This document shows, piece by piece, positions 7,696 to 15,723 of a stretch of 64,000 nt of DNA. The notes below the pieces were generated by a model, which saw only the letters and a list, made by a program, of their open reading frames with translations, ran no database searches and was not told where the DNA came from. The stretch's first letter is position 1; each line of letters starts with the position of its first letter. Position numbers and translations under genes: made by a program. Source of the DNA: Cohnella silvisoli (GTDB lineage Bacteria; Bacillota; Bacilli; Paenibacillales; Paenibacillaceae); contig NZ_JAIOAP010000001.1 of NCBI RefSeq assembly GCF_021190915.1, positions 62,001-126,000 on the forward strand, written 5' to 3'.

Positions 7696-8292
7696 TTGAT
7701 TTTGACACTCTTCCACGGAAACACCCAAAGTGCCATTGATGAAATGGTAAATGCACGACAATTACTAGAGAAGTTCCGCTCGACAGGGGATTCTCATTAC
7801 TTAGGAGATGGTTTTTATTTTTATAACGACCCCATTCAGGCGGAAGTTTGGGCAAAAATGAAAGTTAACCGCAACCCGAAATACTTCGGTGAAAACTGGG
7901 CAGTAATGAAGTGTGACATTAAAGTGGAAGAAGATCGGTTTCTAGATTTAGACAATAGAGAAGAACAAGATTTTTTCTTTTCTGAAATGATTAGACTGTA
8001 CGAACAATTAGAAACACGAAACCTGGAACTCATGGAATATAATGATGCTTATCTCTGTAATCATATCGCATCGATCACGGAGGTTCAGTTAATATCAAAG
8101 ACTTTCCCTTACTTAGATAGAGAAGAAGCGTTCCCGTCAAAATTCTCAAATGACAAAGTACCCCCTTACTCAATAACCAGACATTTTCGAACTGAAAAAC
8201 AATATGTTGTTAGGCACTCCAATCTAATATCCTCATATGTTATAATCAAATCAGGAAAGTCTAGAATCCGGAAAAGGGGTGTTGCACGATGA
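7696..8292 (+). CDS. ADP-ribosyltransferase-like (DUF3990-like) putative toxin
   Basis: The N-terminal 60 residues match the start of DUF3990/ART-fold proteins: a strand with TLFHGN (His7) and, after about 30 residues, LGDGFYFYNDPIQAEVWA (residues 36-53), equivalent to the G-x-GFY-x-T/N-D-x-x-x-A-x-x-W-A signature that carries the NAD-binding tyrosine. The catalytic glutamate further on cannot be assigned by eye. DUF3990 proteins are usually encoded beside a small partner and are regarded as toxin-like. Here the stop overlaps the start of a small gene (ATGA at 8289-8292), typical of translational coupling in toxin-antitoxin pairs. The start is TTG 7696 behind GAGG at 7684-7687. Low G+C relative to the metabolic genes suggests transfer. 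Confidence 0.75.
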   Translation: MILTLFHGNTQSAIDEMVNARQLLEKFRSTGDSHYLGDGFYFYNDPIQAEVWAKMKVNRNPKYFGENWAVMKCDIKVEEDRFLDLDNREEQDFFFSEMIRLYEQLETRNLELMEYNDAYLCNHIASITEVQLISKTFPYLDREEAFPSKFSNDKVPPYSITRHFRTEKQYVVRHSNLISSYVIIKSGKSRIRKRGVAR

Positions 8293-8519
8293 ATAAGGTT
8301 ACAAAGTGGAAAAAGAAAATGAATATGTACTATTCAGAATTGCACTCTCAGAAGTTACTTTCCGATTTGGTGACTTCTGGTTTCACAGTTGGCTTAACAA
8401 ACGAAAACCATTCACAGTTGTACGCTCAATTGATATCTAATCGCGAAATCGCAGTGAGTTCTGATCTTAAAGCTACGATTGTTTCTGGGGATGGCTCATT
8501 AGCAGTCGTACTTAAATAG
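8289..8519 (+). CDS. Small basic protein coupled to the ART-like gene (candidate antitoxin)
   Basis: A 76-residue protein whose ATG overlaps the stop of the ART-like gene by four bases. The first 33 residues are basic and aromatic with the pattern KVxxWxxKMxxYYSE; the rest is a polar tail with no recognisable domain. The same pattern recurs in the 49-residue product encoded at 8594-8743, so the two genes are a tandem duplication with tail divergence. I know of no family for it. Position and coupling suggest an antitoxin or immunity role, which is inference. Confidence 0.72.
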   Translation: MNKVTKWKKKMNMYYSELHSQKLLSDLVTSGFTVGLTNENHSQLYAQLISNREIAVSSDLKATIVSGDGSLAVVLK

Positions 8520-8548
8520 TAGAATAGCTGAGTTAGGTATAATTAGAT

Positions 8549-8593
8549 AAGGCCTCTCCGATACTTGAAAGTAAAGTGAAGGAGGGGCTTTTT
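8549..8593 (+). promoter_or_regulatory. Hairpin that is both terminator-like and SD-occluding
   Basis: AAGGCCTCTCC (8549-8559) pairs over 11 bp, with G-U pairs, with GGAGGGGCTTT (8581-8591), and a TTTTT run follows at 8589-8593. The 3' arm contains the GGAGG ribosome site of the gene starting at 8594, so folding would both end transcription and hide the site. A TATAAT at 8538-8543 lies just upstream. Confidence 0.6.
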
Positions 8594-8743
8594 ATGTCTA
8601 GAAAAAATGGAAATGGGAAAATAGAGAGCAAAGTCAAAAATTGGTCTAGTAAAATGAGTGCCTATTATTCAGAAGTTTCCGATTCGAAGCTTTCGACAAA
8701 CTTGAAAGCCGCTGGTTTTAAGGTAAGAAATAAAAACAAGTAA
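8594..8743 (+). CDS. 49-residue paralog of the small ART-linked protein
   Basis: ATG 8594 is 8 bp from an AAGGAGG site (8579-8585) and opens 49 sense codons ending in TAA at 8741-8743. The product (ESKVKNWSSKMSAYYSEVSD, then SKLSTNLKAAGFKVR) aligns with the N-terminal half of the 76-residue neighbour: conserved K-V, W, K-M, YYSE, a KL pair and a final GF-V. Such similarity between adjacent short frames is strong evidence that both are translated. Its expression should be gated by the hairpin at 8549-8593. Function unknown; a second antitoxin or immunity factor is possible. Confidence 0.72.
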   Translation: MSRKNGNGKIESKVKNWSSKMSAYYSEVSDSKLSTNLKAAGFKVRNKNK

Positions 8744-8994
8744 CTCTTTTTGACTCTTGACGCAATATTGTTGAGTGGTAAGAACCTTTGCCGAGCGGGA
8801 TATCTCCAGCAGGTTTTGATTTATGGCTGTGGAAATCCTGATGGAGATATACGTGAAGGAATCACGTCCAGATCGTTCGCTCGCAGGCCAAAAGGAGCAT
8901 AATTTACTCTGTTGGGAGAGATGTCGAATAATGTTGTATACTTTAAGAGAGTCATTTAATTCAAAGAAAATGCAAATAAAGGCGATTGAATAAA

Positions 8995-9525
8995 ATGTCT
9001 ATCCCAGATGACAATAGGAAAATGGATAAAGACCAAATGATTTCGGCCCTTTCACGGCTTAATGAAAAACTCCGAAGCACTGATGAGACGGGTGAGATTA
9101 TCTTATTCGGCGAAGCTGTAATGTGCTTGATATTTGGAAGTCGGGGTTATACGCGGGATATTGATGCAGTATTTGAGCCCAAAGGCAGCATTTATGCTTA
9201 TGCCCGTGAAATTGCGGAAGAGGAAGGCTTGCCGTTGAATTGGCTAAATGATGGCGTGAAGGGCTGGCTGTATGTTGAACCGGAAACCGACCTGGTTATG
9301 CAGCTTAGCAATTTCAGAGTACTGGCGGCTAAGCCGGAATACATTTTAGCGATGAAGTGTTATGCTGCAAGACTTGATACTGATGATCTCAATGATGCGA
9401 AAGTGTTGGTTAATCATTTAGGTCTTAAAGACCGAAATCAAGTTTTGGATATTGTCGAGAAATACATCCCATCTAAGCTGTTGAGCGTCAAAACGGTAGC
9501 ATTTACGGAGGCGTTGTTCATATGA
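8995..9525 (+). CDS. DUF6036-type nucleotidyltransferase-fold protein
   Basis: A 176-residue protein with a minimal nucleotidyltransferase core: a strand and glycine-containing turn ILFGEAVMC (about 35-43), then YTRDIDAVFEP with the acidic DxD (55-57), and later a KPEYILAMKCYAARL helix typical of AbiEii/DUF6036 relatives. Such enzymes transfer nucleotides to protein or RNA targets in toxin-antitoxin or abortive-infection pairs. ATG 8995 is preferred; an in-frame TTG at 8986 is nearer the weak AAGG site and cannot be excluded. The next gene overlaps by four bases (ATGA). A -10-like TATACT lies at 8938-8943. Confidence 0.82.
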   Translation: MSIPDDNRKMDKDQMISALSRLNEKLRSTDETGEIILFGEAVMCLIFGSRGYTRDIDAVFEPKGSIYAYAREIAEEEGLPLNWLNDGVKGWLYVEPETDLVMQLSNFRVLAAKPEYILAMKCYAARLDTDDLNDAKVLVNHLGLKDRNQVLDIVEKYIPSKLLSVKTVAFTEALFI

Positions 9526-9890
9526 CAATAAATGAGATATTTGAAGAAGAATTTTCTAATGGCCGTGATTTTAGCTTTGCATGGCGTATTTTTTTAGATT
9601 TGTTTTATGCCTCCACGAATGAAAAAAGAAGAGAACTAATTAGCCCCGCTCCTATATGTTTGGATGATCGTCGTCATCTATCGTATTGCTCAGCAGGGAT
9701 TCATAAATTATGCAGAGAGTACGGATTGGCTCTGCCAGAATGGGTTACAGACAAATCTCTAATATTGGATGAGCCCTATTTTCCTGGTGTAAAAACGGAT
9801 TTGCTTAAACTGGTGTGTCTAGTGGAAAGTCCTCCGGAGTTTAAGATGCGTAATATTTTCACGACTGAAAATGTTCTGACTAGGACCTAG
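9522..9890 (+). CDS. Partner of the DUF6036-type nucleotidyltransferase
   Basis: A 122-residue protein translated from an ATG that overlaps the nucleotidyltransferase stop. The C-terminal half, LPEWV, then EPYFPGV and the terminal SPPEFKMRNIF with a final Leu-Thr-Arg, recalls a conserved module that in many Actinobacteria is fused to an HTH domain and encoded beside DUF6036 nucleotidyltransferases; that comparison is from memory. No HTH is evident here. The arrangement indicates a two-component toxin-antitoxin-like pair; which gene is the toxin is not decidable from sequence alone. Confidence 0.75.
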   Translation: MTINEIFEEEFSNGRDFSFAWRIFLDLFYASTNEKRRELISPAPICLDDRRHLSYCSAGIHKLCREYGLALPEWVTDKSLILDEPYFPGVKTDLLKLVCLVESPPEFKMRNIFTTENVLTRT

Positions 9891-10372
9891 GCAAGATAAA
9901 GTCTCAAAACGTCTGCCTTATTCTGATCTATTATTAAAAGAGCTATGCTCATGAACCGGGATATTTGGACCTCATCAGGGAAAGTCCTGCACGACTTACT
10001 TGTAGGAAGTATTGTGGCAACATATCTCTCTCGGTTCGCCTCAACCACTAGAAATCCGAACGCAAGCGGTCGGGTTTCTGTTTAGAGCTATAATCCACCC
10101 TCACTTGGCAGGATCAAGCCATTGTCCATGTCCTTTGTCTAATAACTCATTAGATAATTTGAACACAAGTAAAAAACAAAATAAATTACACATGTATTAT
10201 TAATGTGAGTAACGACTACCCTTATTCAGGCTATAATTGAGAGTATACGCTGAGGCATAAGGAAGCTTCCTTCGAAGAAGGATTAAAAGTCCCAGAAGCT
10301 AGGAAAAGAGAAGATTTATTTGAATCGGCGGTTGTTTCAGGTCGTTCAAGAGGCTGGTTACTCTTAGAGGAT
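9891..10372 (+). other. Intergenic stretch with a hairpin and an open, startless frame
   Basis: No complete gene is supported here. A terminator-like hairpin lies at 10050-10079. From 10241 the frame of the downstream helicase is open and protein-like (for example ARKREDLFESAVVSG) but has no ATG, GTG or TTG before 10373. A TATAAT occurs at 10232-10237. A small open frame at 10012-10203 has no ribosome site and runs through the hairpin. Confidence 0.5.
10050..10083 (+). terminator. Terminator-like hairpin
   Basis: AGAAATCCGA pairs with TCGGGTTTCT (one G-U) and an inner CGC-aa-GCG continues the stem, followed by GTTT. It is probably the terminator of the nucleotidyltransferase pair, although 160 bp downstream of it. 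Confidence 0.5.
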
Positions 10373-12841
10373 GTGATTCCAACGGATGACATGATGACAA
10401 AATATAAGGCGGCATTATTGGAAATAGAAGAGCTAAAATTAGGGCAACAAAAATTAGCGCAAGAGAACCAAGATCTAAGAAATCAGTTAAGGCAGCTATC
10501 ACTATATGCTGAAACAAAGTCTCCAATTCACTACGAACATGCCCAACAAAATGTTGCTAATCCCACCCCCACAACAGAGCAAGAAAATTCCGCATCCGTT
10601 CATCAATATTCCAAAGTAGAAGAAAAGTTAGCAGTATATCGGAGCTACTTCCGGGGGCGTGACGATGTCTATCCCGTTCGCTGGAGCAATAAGCAAGGGA
10701 AGAGCGGCTATTCGCCGGCCTGCGGTAATGAATGGACACCCGTCTGCCAAAAGCCGAAGGTGAAGTGTTCAGTTTGCACGCATCAGAATTTTCTCCCCGT
10801 CACAGATGAAGCGGTGTCAAAGCACTTAGATGCACGACAAGATAGGACGATTGGTGTCTATCCGATGCTGCAGGACGAGACCTGTTGGTTTTTAGCCATG
10901 GATTTTGATAAGAAGAACTGGCAAGAAGATGTTTCAGCGGTAATGAAGGTTTGCCAAGATCATGATATTCCCGCAGCTCTCGAGCGTTCACGCTCCGGAA
11001 ATGGCGGTCATATTTGGATTTTCTTCGAAGAGCCAATCGCCGCCACTTGGGCTAGACGATTCGGGACACTGATTTTGACGTTAACAATGAAGCAGCGCTA
11101 CCAGCTTGGTCTGGACTCCTATGATCGTCTGTTCCCTAATCAGGATACGCTCCCTAAAGGGGGCTTCGGAAATCTTATAGCTTTACCGCTTCAAGGAGGA
11201 CCGCGTAAAAGTAGTAATAGCACCTTCGTGGATAGTCATTTTGTGGCTTATGAGGATCAATGGCGATTTCTCTCTGAGCTGGGTAAAATGTCGGAGGAAA
11301 GAGTGTCTCGATTTATCCAGTTGAACGCTGGAGATGGAGAACTCCAAGTCGGCCTCGTGAATTCTGATGAAGACGAAGAGGATCAACCATGGGATCGGAA
11401 TAATAAATCTACTAATGAGCGGTTGAAAGAACCTCTGCCTGCACTGATTTCGATTGTACTTTCGGATCGACTTTATATAAACAAACAAGATCTATCACCA
11501 AGCGTAATAAATCGATTAATGAGACTCGCTTCTTTTTCCAACCCGGATTTCTATAAAACACAAGCTATGAGGCTATCTACATTCGGTAAGCCCAGAGTTA
11601 TTTCCTGTGCCGAGGATCTTCTTCATCACATCGCGCTGCCTAGGGGATGTCAGAAGGCAGTTATGGATTTCTTCGCACTGCATAACGTCAATGTGGATCT
11701 AGAGGATAAAAGGTTCGAGGGGACGTCAATCCATGCTGAGTTTCTTTCCACATTAACAACACTTCAGGATGCTGCGGCAAAAGCAATTTTAGCGCATGAT
11801 ATTGGGATTTTATCAGCTGCGACGGCATTCGGTAAAACTGTTGTAGCAGCGAGTATTATCGCTGATCGCAGAGTAAACACATTAATTCTAGTCCATCGGC
11901 GGGAACTCATGGAGCAATGGAAGGAGCGGCTGCAAACGTTCCTGAACCTGCCTAAGGAGTCAATCGGTTTGGTTGGCGGCGGCAAAGAAATGCGCACGGG
12001 CATTGTAGATATAGCTGTTATTCAAAGTCTCAATCATAAAGGCATAGTCAAAGAATTTATCACAGAATATGGACAAATTATCGTGGATGAATGTCACCAT
12101 GTTTCTGCTTATAGTTTTGAGCAGGTTCTTATGAAAGCCAAAGCAAAGTATATATTCGGTCTTACGGCGACGCCCAAACGTCAAGATGGACAAGAGGCGA
12201 TCGTAACCATGCAGCTTGGGCCTATTCGCATAAAGATAGATGCCAAGATGTTGGGAAGTACCCGAGGGTTTTCTTTGACGGTTGTTCCCCGGTATTCAGC
12301 GTTTTGGATGCCGGCCAGCTCAGTCAATCCAGGTATACAAGAGGTTTATCAGAGTCTCGTCACGGATGAGGCTCGAAACACCATGATTTTCGACGATTTG
12401 CTGAGTTGCTTGGAAGAAGGGCGTTCCCCGCTATTGCTTGTTGAACGAACGGCACACGCGGACTATTTCGAACGGCGTCTTCTTAATTTTGCTAAGAATG
12501 TTATTGTTCTTCGCGGTGGGATGGGGAAGAAGCAAAGAGAAGCGATTCGAGAGCAGATCGCAAATATCCCGGATAATGAAGAACGTGTGTTCATCGCAAC
12601 GGGGAAATTGATCGGCGAAGGCTTCGACGATGCTAGGTTGGACACGTTGTTCTTAGTTCATCCGATTTCGTGGACGGGGTCGTTACAGCAGTATGCAGGT
12701 CGGCTGCATCGTACTCATGTGAATAAGAAGGAGGTCAAGATTTACGACTACATCGACCTACAGGTGCCGGTGCTGATGAATATGTATAAGAAACGGGTAA
12801 AAGGCTATCGGAGGATGGGGTATCGCGGTGCTGAGTTATGA
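10373..12841 (+). CDS. TOTE-type primase-helicase (AEP primase domain plus SF2 DEAH-box helicase)
   Basis: An 822-residue multidomain protein. Residues 10-45 form a coiled coil. A zinc-ribbon-like CxxC (132-135) precedes an archaeo-eukaryotic primase domain with catalytic DFD (177-179) and SGNGGH (208-213), as in the primase domain of TOTE conflict systems. The C-terminal half is a superfamily 2 helicase with Walker A ATAFGKTVVA (about 483-492), a DECHH box (about 571-575), GLTATP and a terminal GRLHR motif VI. Such fusions are linked to defence and conflict rather than housekeeping replication. The start is unclear: GTG 10373 and ATG 10391 lack good spacing, and the frame is open upstream to 10241. 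It is followed by a strong terminator. Confidence 0.88.
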   Translation: MIPTDDMMTKYKAALLEIEELKLGQQKLAQENQDLRNQLRQLSLYAETKSPIHYEHAQQNVANPTPTTEQENSASVHQYSKVEEKLAVYRSYFRGRDDVYPVRWSNKQGKSGYSPACGNEWTPVCQKPKVKCSVCTHQNFLPVTDEAVSKHLDARQDRTIGVYPMLQDETCWFLAMDFDKKNWQEDVSAVMKVCQDHDIPAALERSRSGNGGHIWIFFEEPIAATWARRFGTLILTLTMKQRYQLGLDSYDRLFPNQDTLPKGGFGNLIALPLQGGPRKSSNSTFVDSHFVAYEDQWRFLSELGKMSEERVSRFIQLNAGDGELQVGLVNSDEDEEDQPWDRNNKSTNERLKEPLPALISIVLSDRLYINKQDLSPSVINRLMRLASFSNPDFYKTQAMRLSTFGKPRVISCAEDLLHHIALPRGCQKAVMDFFALHNVNVDLEDKRFEGTSIHAEFLSTLTTLQDAAAKAILAHDIGILSAATAFGKTVVAASIIADRRVNTLILVHRRELMEQWKERLQTFLNLPKESIGLVGGGKEMRTGIVDIAVIQSLNHKGIVKEFITEYGQIIVDECHHVSAYSFEQVLMKAKAKYIFGLTATPKRQDGQEAIVTMQLGPIRIKIDAKMLGSTRGFSLTVVPRYSAFWMPASSVNPGIQEVYQSLVTDEARNTMIFDDLLSCLEEGRSPLLLVERTAHADYFERRLLNFAKNVIVLRGGMGKKQREAIREQIANIPDNEERVFIATGKLIGEGFDDARLDTLFLVHPISWTGSLQQYAGRLHRTHVNKKEVKIYDYIDLQVPVLMNMYKKRVKGYRRMGYRGAEL

Positions 12842-12856
12842 TATTTGAGGCAATGA

Positions 12857-12882
12857 AAAAGACCGTCCGTAGACGGTCTTTT
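12857..12882 (+). terminator. Rho-independent terminator after the primase-helicase
   Basis: GACCGTC (12861-12867) and GACGGTC (12872-12878) with loop CGTA, flanked by an A-run and TTTTCT. Confidence 0.85.
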
Positions 12883-13154
12883 CTACCCGAGAGGCGCTAT
12901 TCGAAACGATAACCGTATCCCGCGCCTCCAGCTGCGTAATCGTTACAGACTGGATCGGGTAAGGGATACGTTCAACATGTGACTACTAATGTTGACGCAC
13001 CTCCTTTCCTATAAAGCTATAGTAGCACAGAGAAAGTAGAAGATCTATATTATTATTGGAATTATCAGAAAACTAATATATATCCCAACACACTCCTGAC
13101 ACAATGGTGATCTAGACTAAGTCTGGAAACAACATTCGAGAGGAGATAAAATTC
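12883..13154 (-). other. Intergenic region with a possible degraded minus-strand frame
   Basis: On the minus strand a strong AAAGGAGG site (around 13010) leads into a short dead frame; a shifted frame downstream of it reads ERIPYPIQSV followed by TITQLEARDTVIVSNSA, protein-like but without a usable start. On the plus strand nothing is seen apart from the leader of the gene at 13155. Confidence 0.35.
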
Positions 13155-13883
13155 ATGCTATTAAAATCTTTCATCGTTGGAGCAGGTATCTTGCTAGCCA
13201 TTAGCGCTAGCAGCATTCTATCGGCCGCTACGGCTAAGCCGGAGACAGAGGCAAGTTCGTGCGTAAAGTCGGATTCCGGGATAAAGGCCGCAGCCGGGAG
13301 CCGAGATGGAAAAAAAGGTAAACCCGGGGAAAAGGCCGTTGCTGCTGCCCCATCGGCAAACAAGAATCCAACAACGGGAACTACTAACAGCAATGTCCCA
13401 TATTCAGTCGTCATATCGGGTGGATTCGATACGGACCCGCAGGACCATGGCAGACCGGTTGTCCTTATTGCAGCAGCCCTTGGGGTTCCCACAGAGGTGT
13501 TTAGAGAAGCGTTTAGCGGCGTGACTCCCGCTGGACCGGATACGGGGCCGACCTCGGAAGAAGCCCAACGCAACAAAGCAGCCCTTCTTAAAGTACTTGC
13601 TCCTTATGGGATTACGAATGATCGTTTGGATGAGGTATCCAATTACTATCGCTATAATGCAAGCAAAGGCGAAATATGGTCAAGAACGCAGGCCACGGCA
13701 ACCGCAAAGGTTGTGAATGGCGTCGTGACGGGCATAACGATTACGAAACCGGGAGCGGGGTACTCTTCCACTCCGACGATAACCGTAACGACGCCGAATG
13801 GTAAAATTACGGCGACAGCAACGGTATCGTTCACCAAGGATTTCAAAACGAACGGAAGCATTGCATCTGTAACGAATAAATAA
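13155..13883 (+). CDS. Secreted hypothetical protein
   Basis: Residues 1-26 form a Sec signal peptide (hydrophobic VGAGILLAISASSIL, cleavage near SAATA). A low-complexity Ala/Gly/Lys linker (about 30-75) leads into a conserved-looking domain with SGGFDTDPQDHGRPV, IAAALGVPTEVFREAFSGV and a LDEVSNYYRY segment, which I recall in unnamed secreted proteins of several phyla. The C-terminus (about 180-225) carries a VVNGVVTGITITKPGAGYSS beta repeat like those in surface proteins. ATG 13155 follows an AGGAGA site. It is a single gene, ended by the terminator at 13931-13977. Function unknown. Confidence 0.82.
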   Translation: MLLKSFIVGAGILLAISASSILSAATAKPETEASSCVKSDSGIKAAAGSRDGKKGKPGEKAVAAAPSANKNPTTGTTNSNVPYSVVISGGFDTDPQDHGRPVVLIAAALGVPTEVFREAFSGVTPAGPDTGPTSEEAQRNKAALLKVLAPYGITNDRLDEVSNYYRYNASKGEIWSRTQATATAKVVNGVVTGITITKPGAGYSSTPTITVTTPNGKITATATVSFTKDFKTNGSIASVTNK

Positions 13884-13930
13884 CTGCGTCGGATCAAGCG
13901 CTTATAAAAATTATCGAGATTCGATCTTTA

Positions 13931-13977
13931 AATAAAGCGAAAGAAGACATCCTCCGTCTTCCTTCGCTTTATTTATT
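13931..13977 (+). terminator. Rho-independent terminator
   Basis: AATAAAGCGAA pairs with TTCGCTTTATT and an inner GAAGAC/GTCTTC continues the stem, followed by TATT. The near-perfect symmetry would let it act on both strands. Confidence 0.85.
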
Positions 13978-14042
13978 GGCAGGAAAACTATCGAATAATG
14001 TCGAATAATTGAATGTTTCCGGGAATACAAGGGGGAGACGGA

Positions 14043-15623
14043 TTGGCAGGACTTATGCGAAAAAAGCTTGGACAAATCCGGTTAAACGTTCTTATCATAG
14101 GGCTTCTGGTTTTCTCCATGCTCGGGATTACCGTTATCCTGACTAGTGTGGCGTTGAAATCGGAGAAGAATACGCTAACTGAATCAATGCTGCAGTCCAA
14201 CTTCGAGGGCGCCAGGAATTTAAGCGTAACGATGCATACGTTTCTCTTTTCGATGCAGCACGGCTTGGAGGCGACGGCGAAGTATATTGAAGAGAAGGAC
14301 GGCGCACTTGAGCAGAGCTCGGAATATTTGAGAACGATGGTAAGCGGCCGCGATTTTTTTAATGCGGTTATCACCGTGGATGAGACTGGAGCCATCCGTT
14401 CGTCAGCTCCCATATCCTTTGATAGGACCGCCAATCAAATGGCTTCCCCAGCTTTCTATAGAGCATTGGAGTCAAGAAGACCCCTCATTTCAGAGCCTTT
14501 CGCCGATGTATCGGGCCGCATGCTCGTCTTGTTCTCTTATCCGGTGTTCGATCGCACGGATCAATACCAGGGATTTGTCGGAGGTATTATCTATCTGCAG
14601 GATCAGAAGAATTTACTTTCCGACATTTTCGACCATGCTACCCGCAGCCAACGAGGGACTTACGCCTATATTGTAGATCAGTCGGGAAATTTGATCTACC
14701 AACCGGATCCGGGAAGGGACGGCGAGGTGGCATTATCGGATGTAATCGTCCAGAAGCTGATGAAAGCCCCAAGGGGCACCGGTTCGGTCGTTAATATCAA
14801 CGGGCGTAAATACCTGGCGGGGTATGTGGCCATGCCGCAAATCGGATGGGGTGTCGTTCTTCAATCTCCGGCAGCGCAAGTGAACATTGCCATGCGAGAG
14901 CTTGTTCAATCGCAACTCGCATCGATTGTTCCGTTATTCGTCATCATCTTGCTTATCAGCCTCTGGATTGCTAGAAGGCTGACGGTCCCGTTTACTGTGC
15001 TGACGAGAACCGCTCGTCAAATTGCGGCCGGGGAAAGGATGGAAGCCCCGCCTTTTACAAGCCATTGGAACTATGAGGCACATCATTTGGCCAGAGCGAT
15101 GACGTTGGCGGTAGGCGGTCTGCAGCATCAAGCGGACCGGATGACCGAAGCGGCGCGAACCGACAAGCTTACCGGTTTGGCCAATCGGGCGTCCATGGAC
15201 GCCCGATTGGCGGAATGGACGGCCGAAAGCAAACCGTTTACCCTCCTTGCGGTGGATGTCGATCATTTCAAAGCGGTCAACGATACGTACGGTCACAACA
15301 CCGGGGATGAAGTGCTTGCCTATCTTGCTCGGATATTAGAGACGGAAACCGGGGAAACCGGTTTGTGCTGTCGGTTTGGCGGCGAGGAATTCGTTGTGCT
15401 TCTTCCCGAGCAAAGCTTGAACACAGGCCGTCTCTTGGCCGAGCGAATCCGAGGGAGGCTGGCAGGCTCGACAAGTCCAACGGGAAGCCCGATCACCGTA
15501 TCCATAGGAATTGCTAGGTACCCGGATCACGGAAAGGACTATCATTCGGTGTTTGAACAGGCGGATCAGGCACTATACGAGGCGAAGAGGGGCGGAAGGA
15601 ACCGAACGGTCGCAGCGAGATGA
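14043..15623 (+). CDS. Membrane diguanylate cyclase with extracytoplasmic Cache-type sensor
   Basis: Makes cyclic di-GMP from two GTP. The order is a short cytoplasmic tail, TM1 (about 12-32), an extracytoplasmic dCache-like sensor with FYRALESRRPLISEPF and YIVDQSGNLIYQP, TM2 (about 291-311), a HAMP-like linker and a GGDEF domain. The domain starts with DKLTGLANRASMD and has an intact GGEEF (about 446-450). The RxxD product-inhibition site normally just before GGEEF is absent (TGET stands there), so feedback control may be missing. TTG 14043 is chosen because GGGGGAG lies 7 bp upstream; the ATG at 14013 has no ribosome site and ATG 14055 is an alternative. It appears monocistronic. Confidence 0.9.
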   Translation: MAGLMRKKLGQIRLNVLIIGLLVFSMLGITVILTSVALKSEKNTLTESMLQSNFEGARNLSVTMHTFLFSMQHGLEATAKYIEEKDGALEQSSEYLRTMVSGRDFFNAVITVDETGAIRSSAPISFDRTANQMASPAFYRALESRRPLISEPFADVSGRMLVLFSYPVFDRTDQYQGFVGGIIYLQDQKNLLSDIFDHATRSQRGTYAYIVDQSGNLIYQPDPGRDGEVALSDVIVQKLMKAPRGTGSVVNINGRKYLAGYVAMPQIGWGVVLQSPAAQVNIAMRELVQSQLASIVPLFVIILLISLWIARRLTVPFTVLTRTARQIAAGERMEAPPFTSHWNYEAHHLARAMTLAVGGLQHQADRMTEAARTDKLTGLANRASMDARLAEWTAESKPFTLLAVDVDHFKAVNDTYGHNTGDEVLAYLARILETETGETGLCCRFGGEEFVVLLPEQSLNTGRLLAERIRGRLAGSTSPTGSPITVSIGIARYPDHGKDYHSVFEQADQALYEAKRGGRNRTVAAR

Positions 15624-15643
15624 TTTTCGGCTAAAGATATTAA

Positions 15644-15674
15644 TTGACATGGCATAGGGTTAAACCCCTATAAT
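15644..15674 (+). promoter_or_regulatory. Promoter of the glycine cleavage operon
   Basis: Consensus TTGACA (15644-15649) and TATAAT (15669-15674), 19 bp apart, lie about 50 bp before the riboswitch. Confidence 0.7.
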
Positions 15675-15723
15675 GGGGACGAAGGAAAGTTAATACGATA
15701 ACCGAATAAGCGGATGATGGTAG

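Noticed and set aside
10012..10203. Small gene upstream of the primase-helicase
   Set aside because: No ribosome site; it runs through a terminator-like hairpin; no protein-like pattern.
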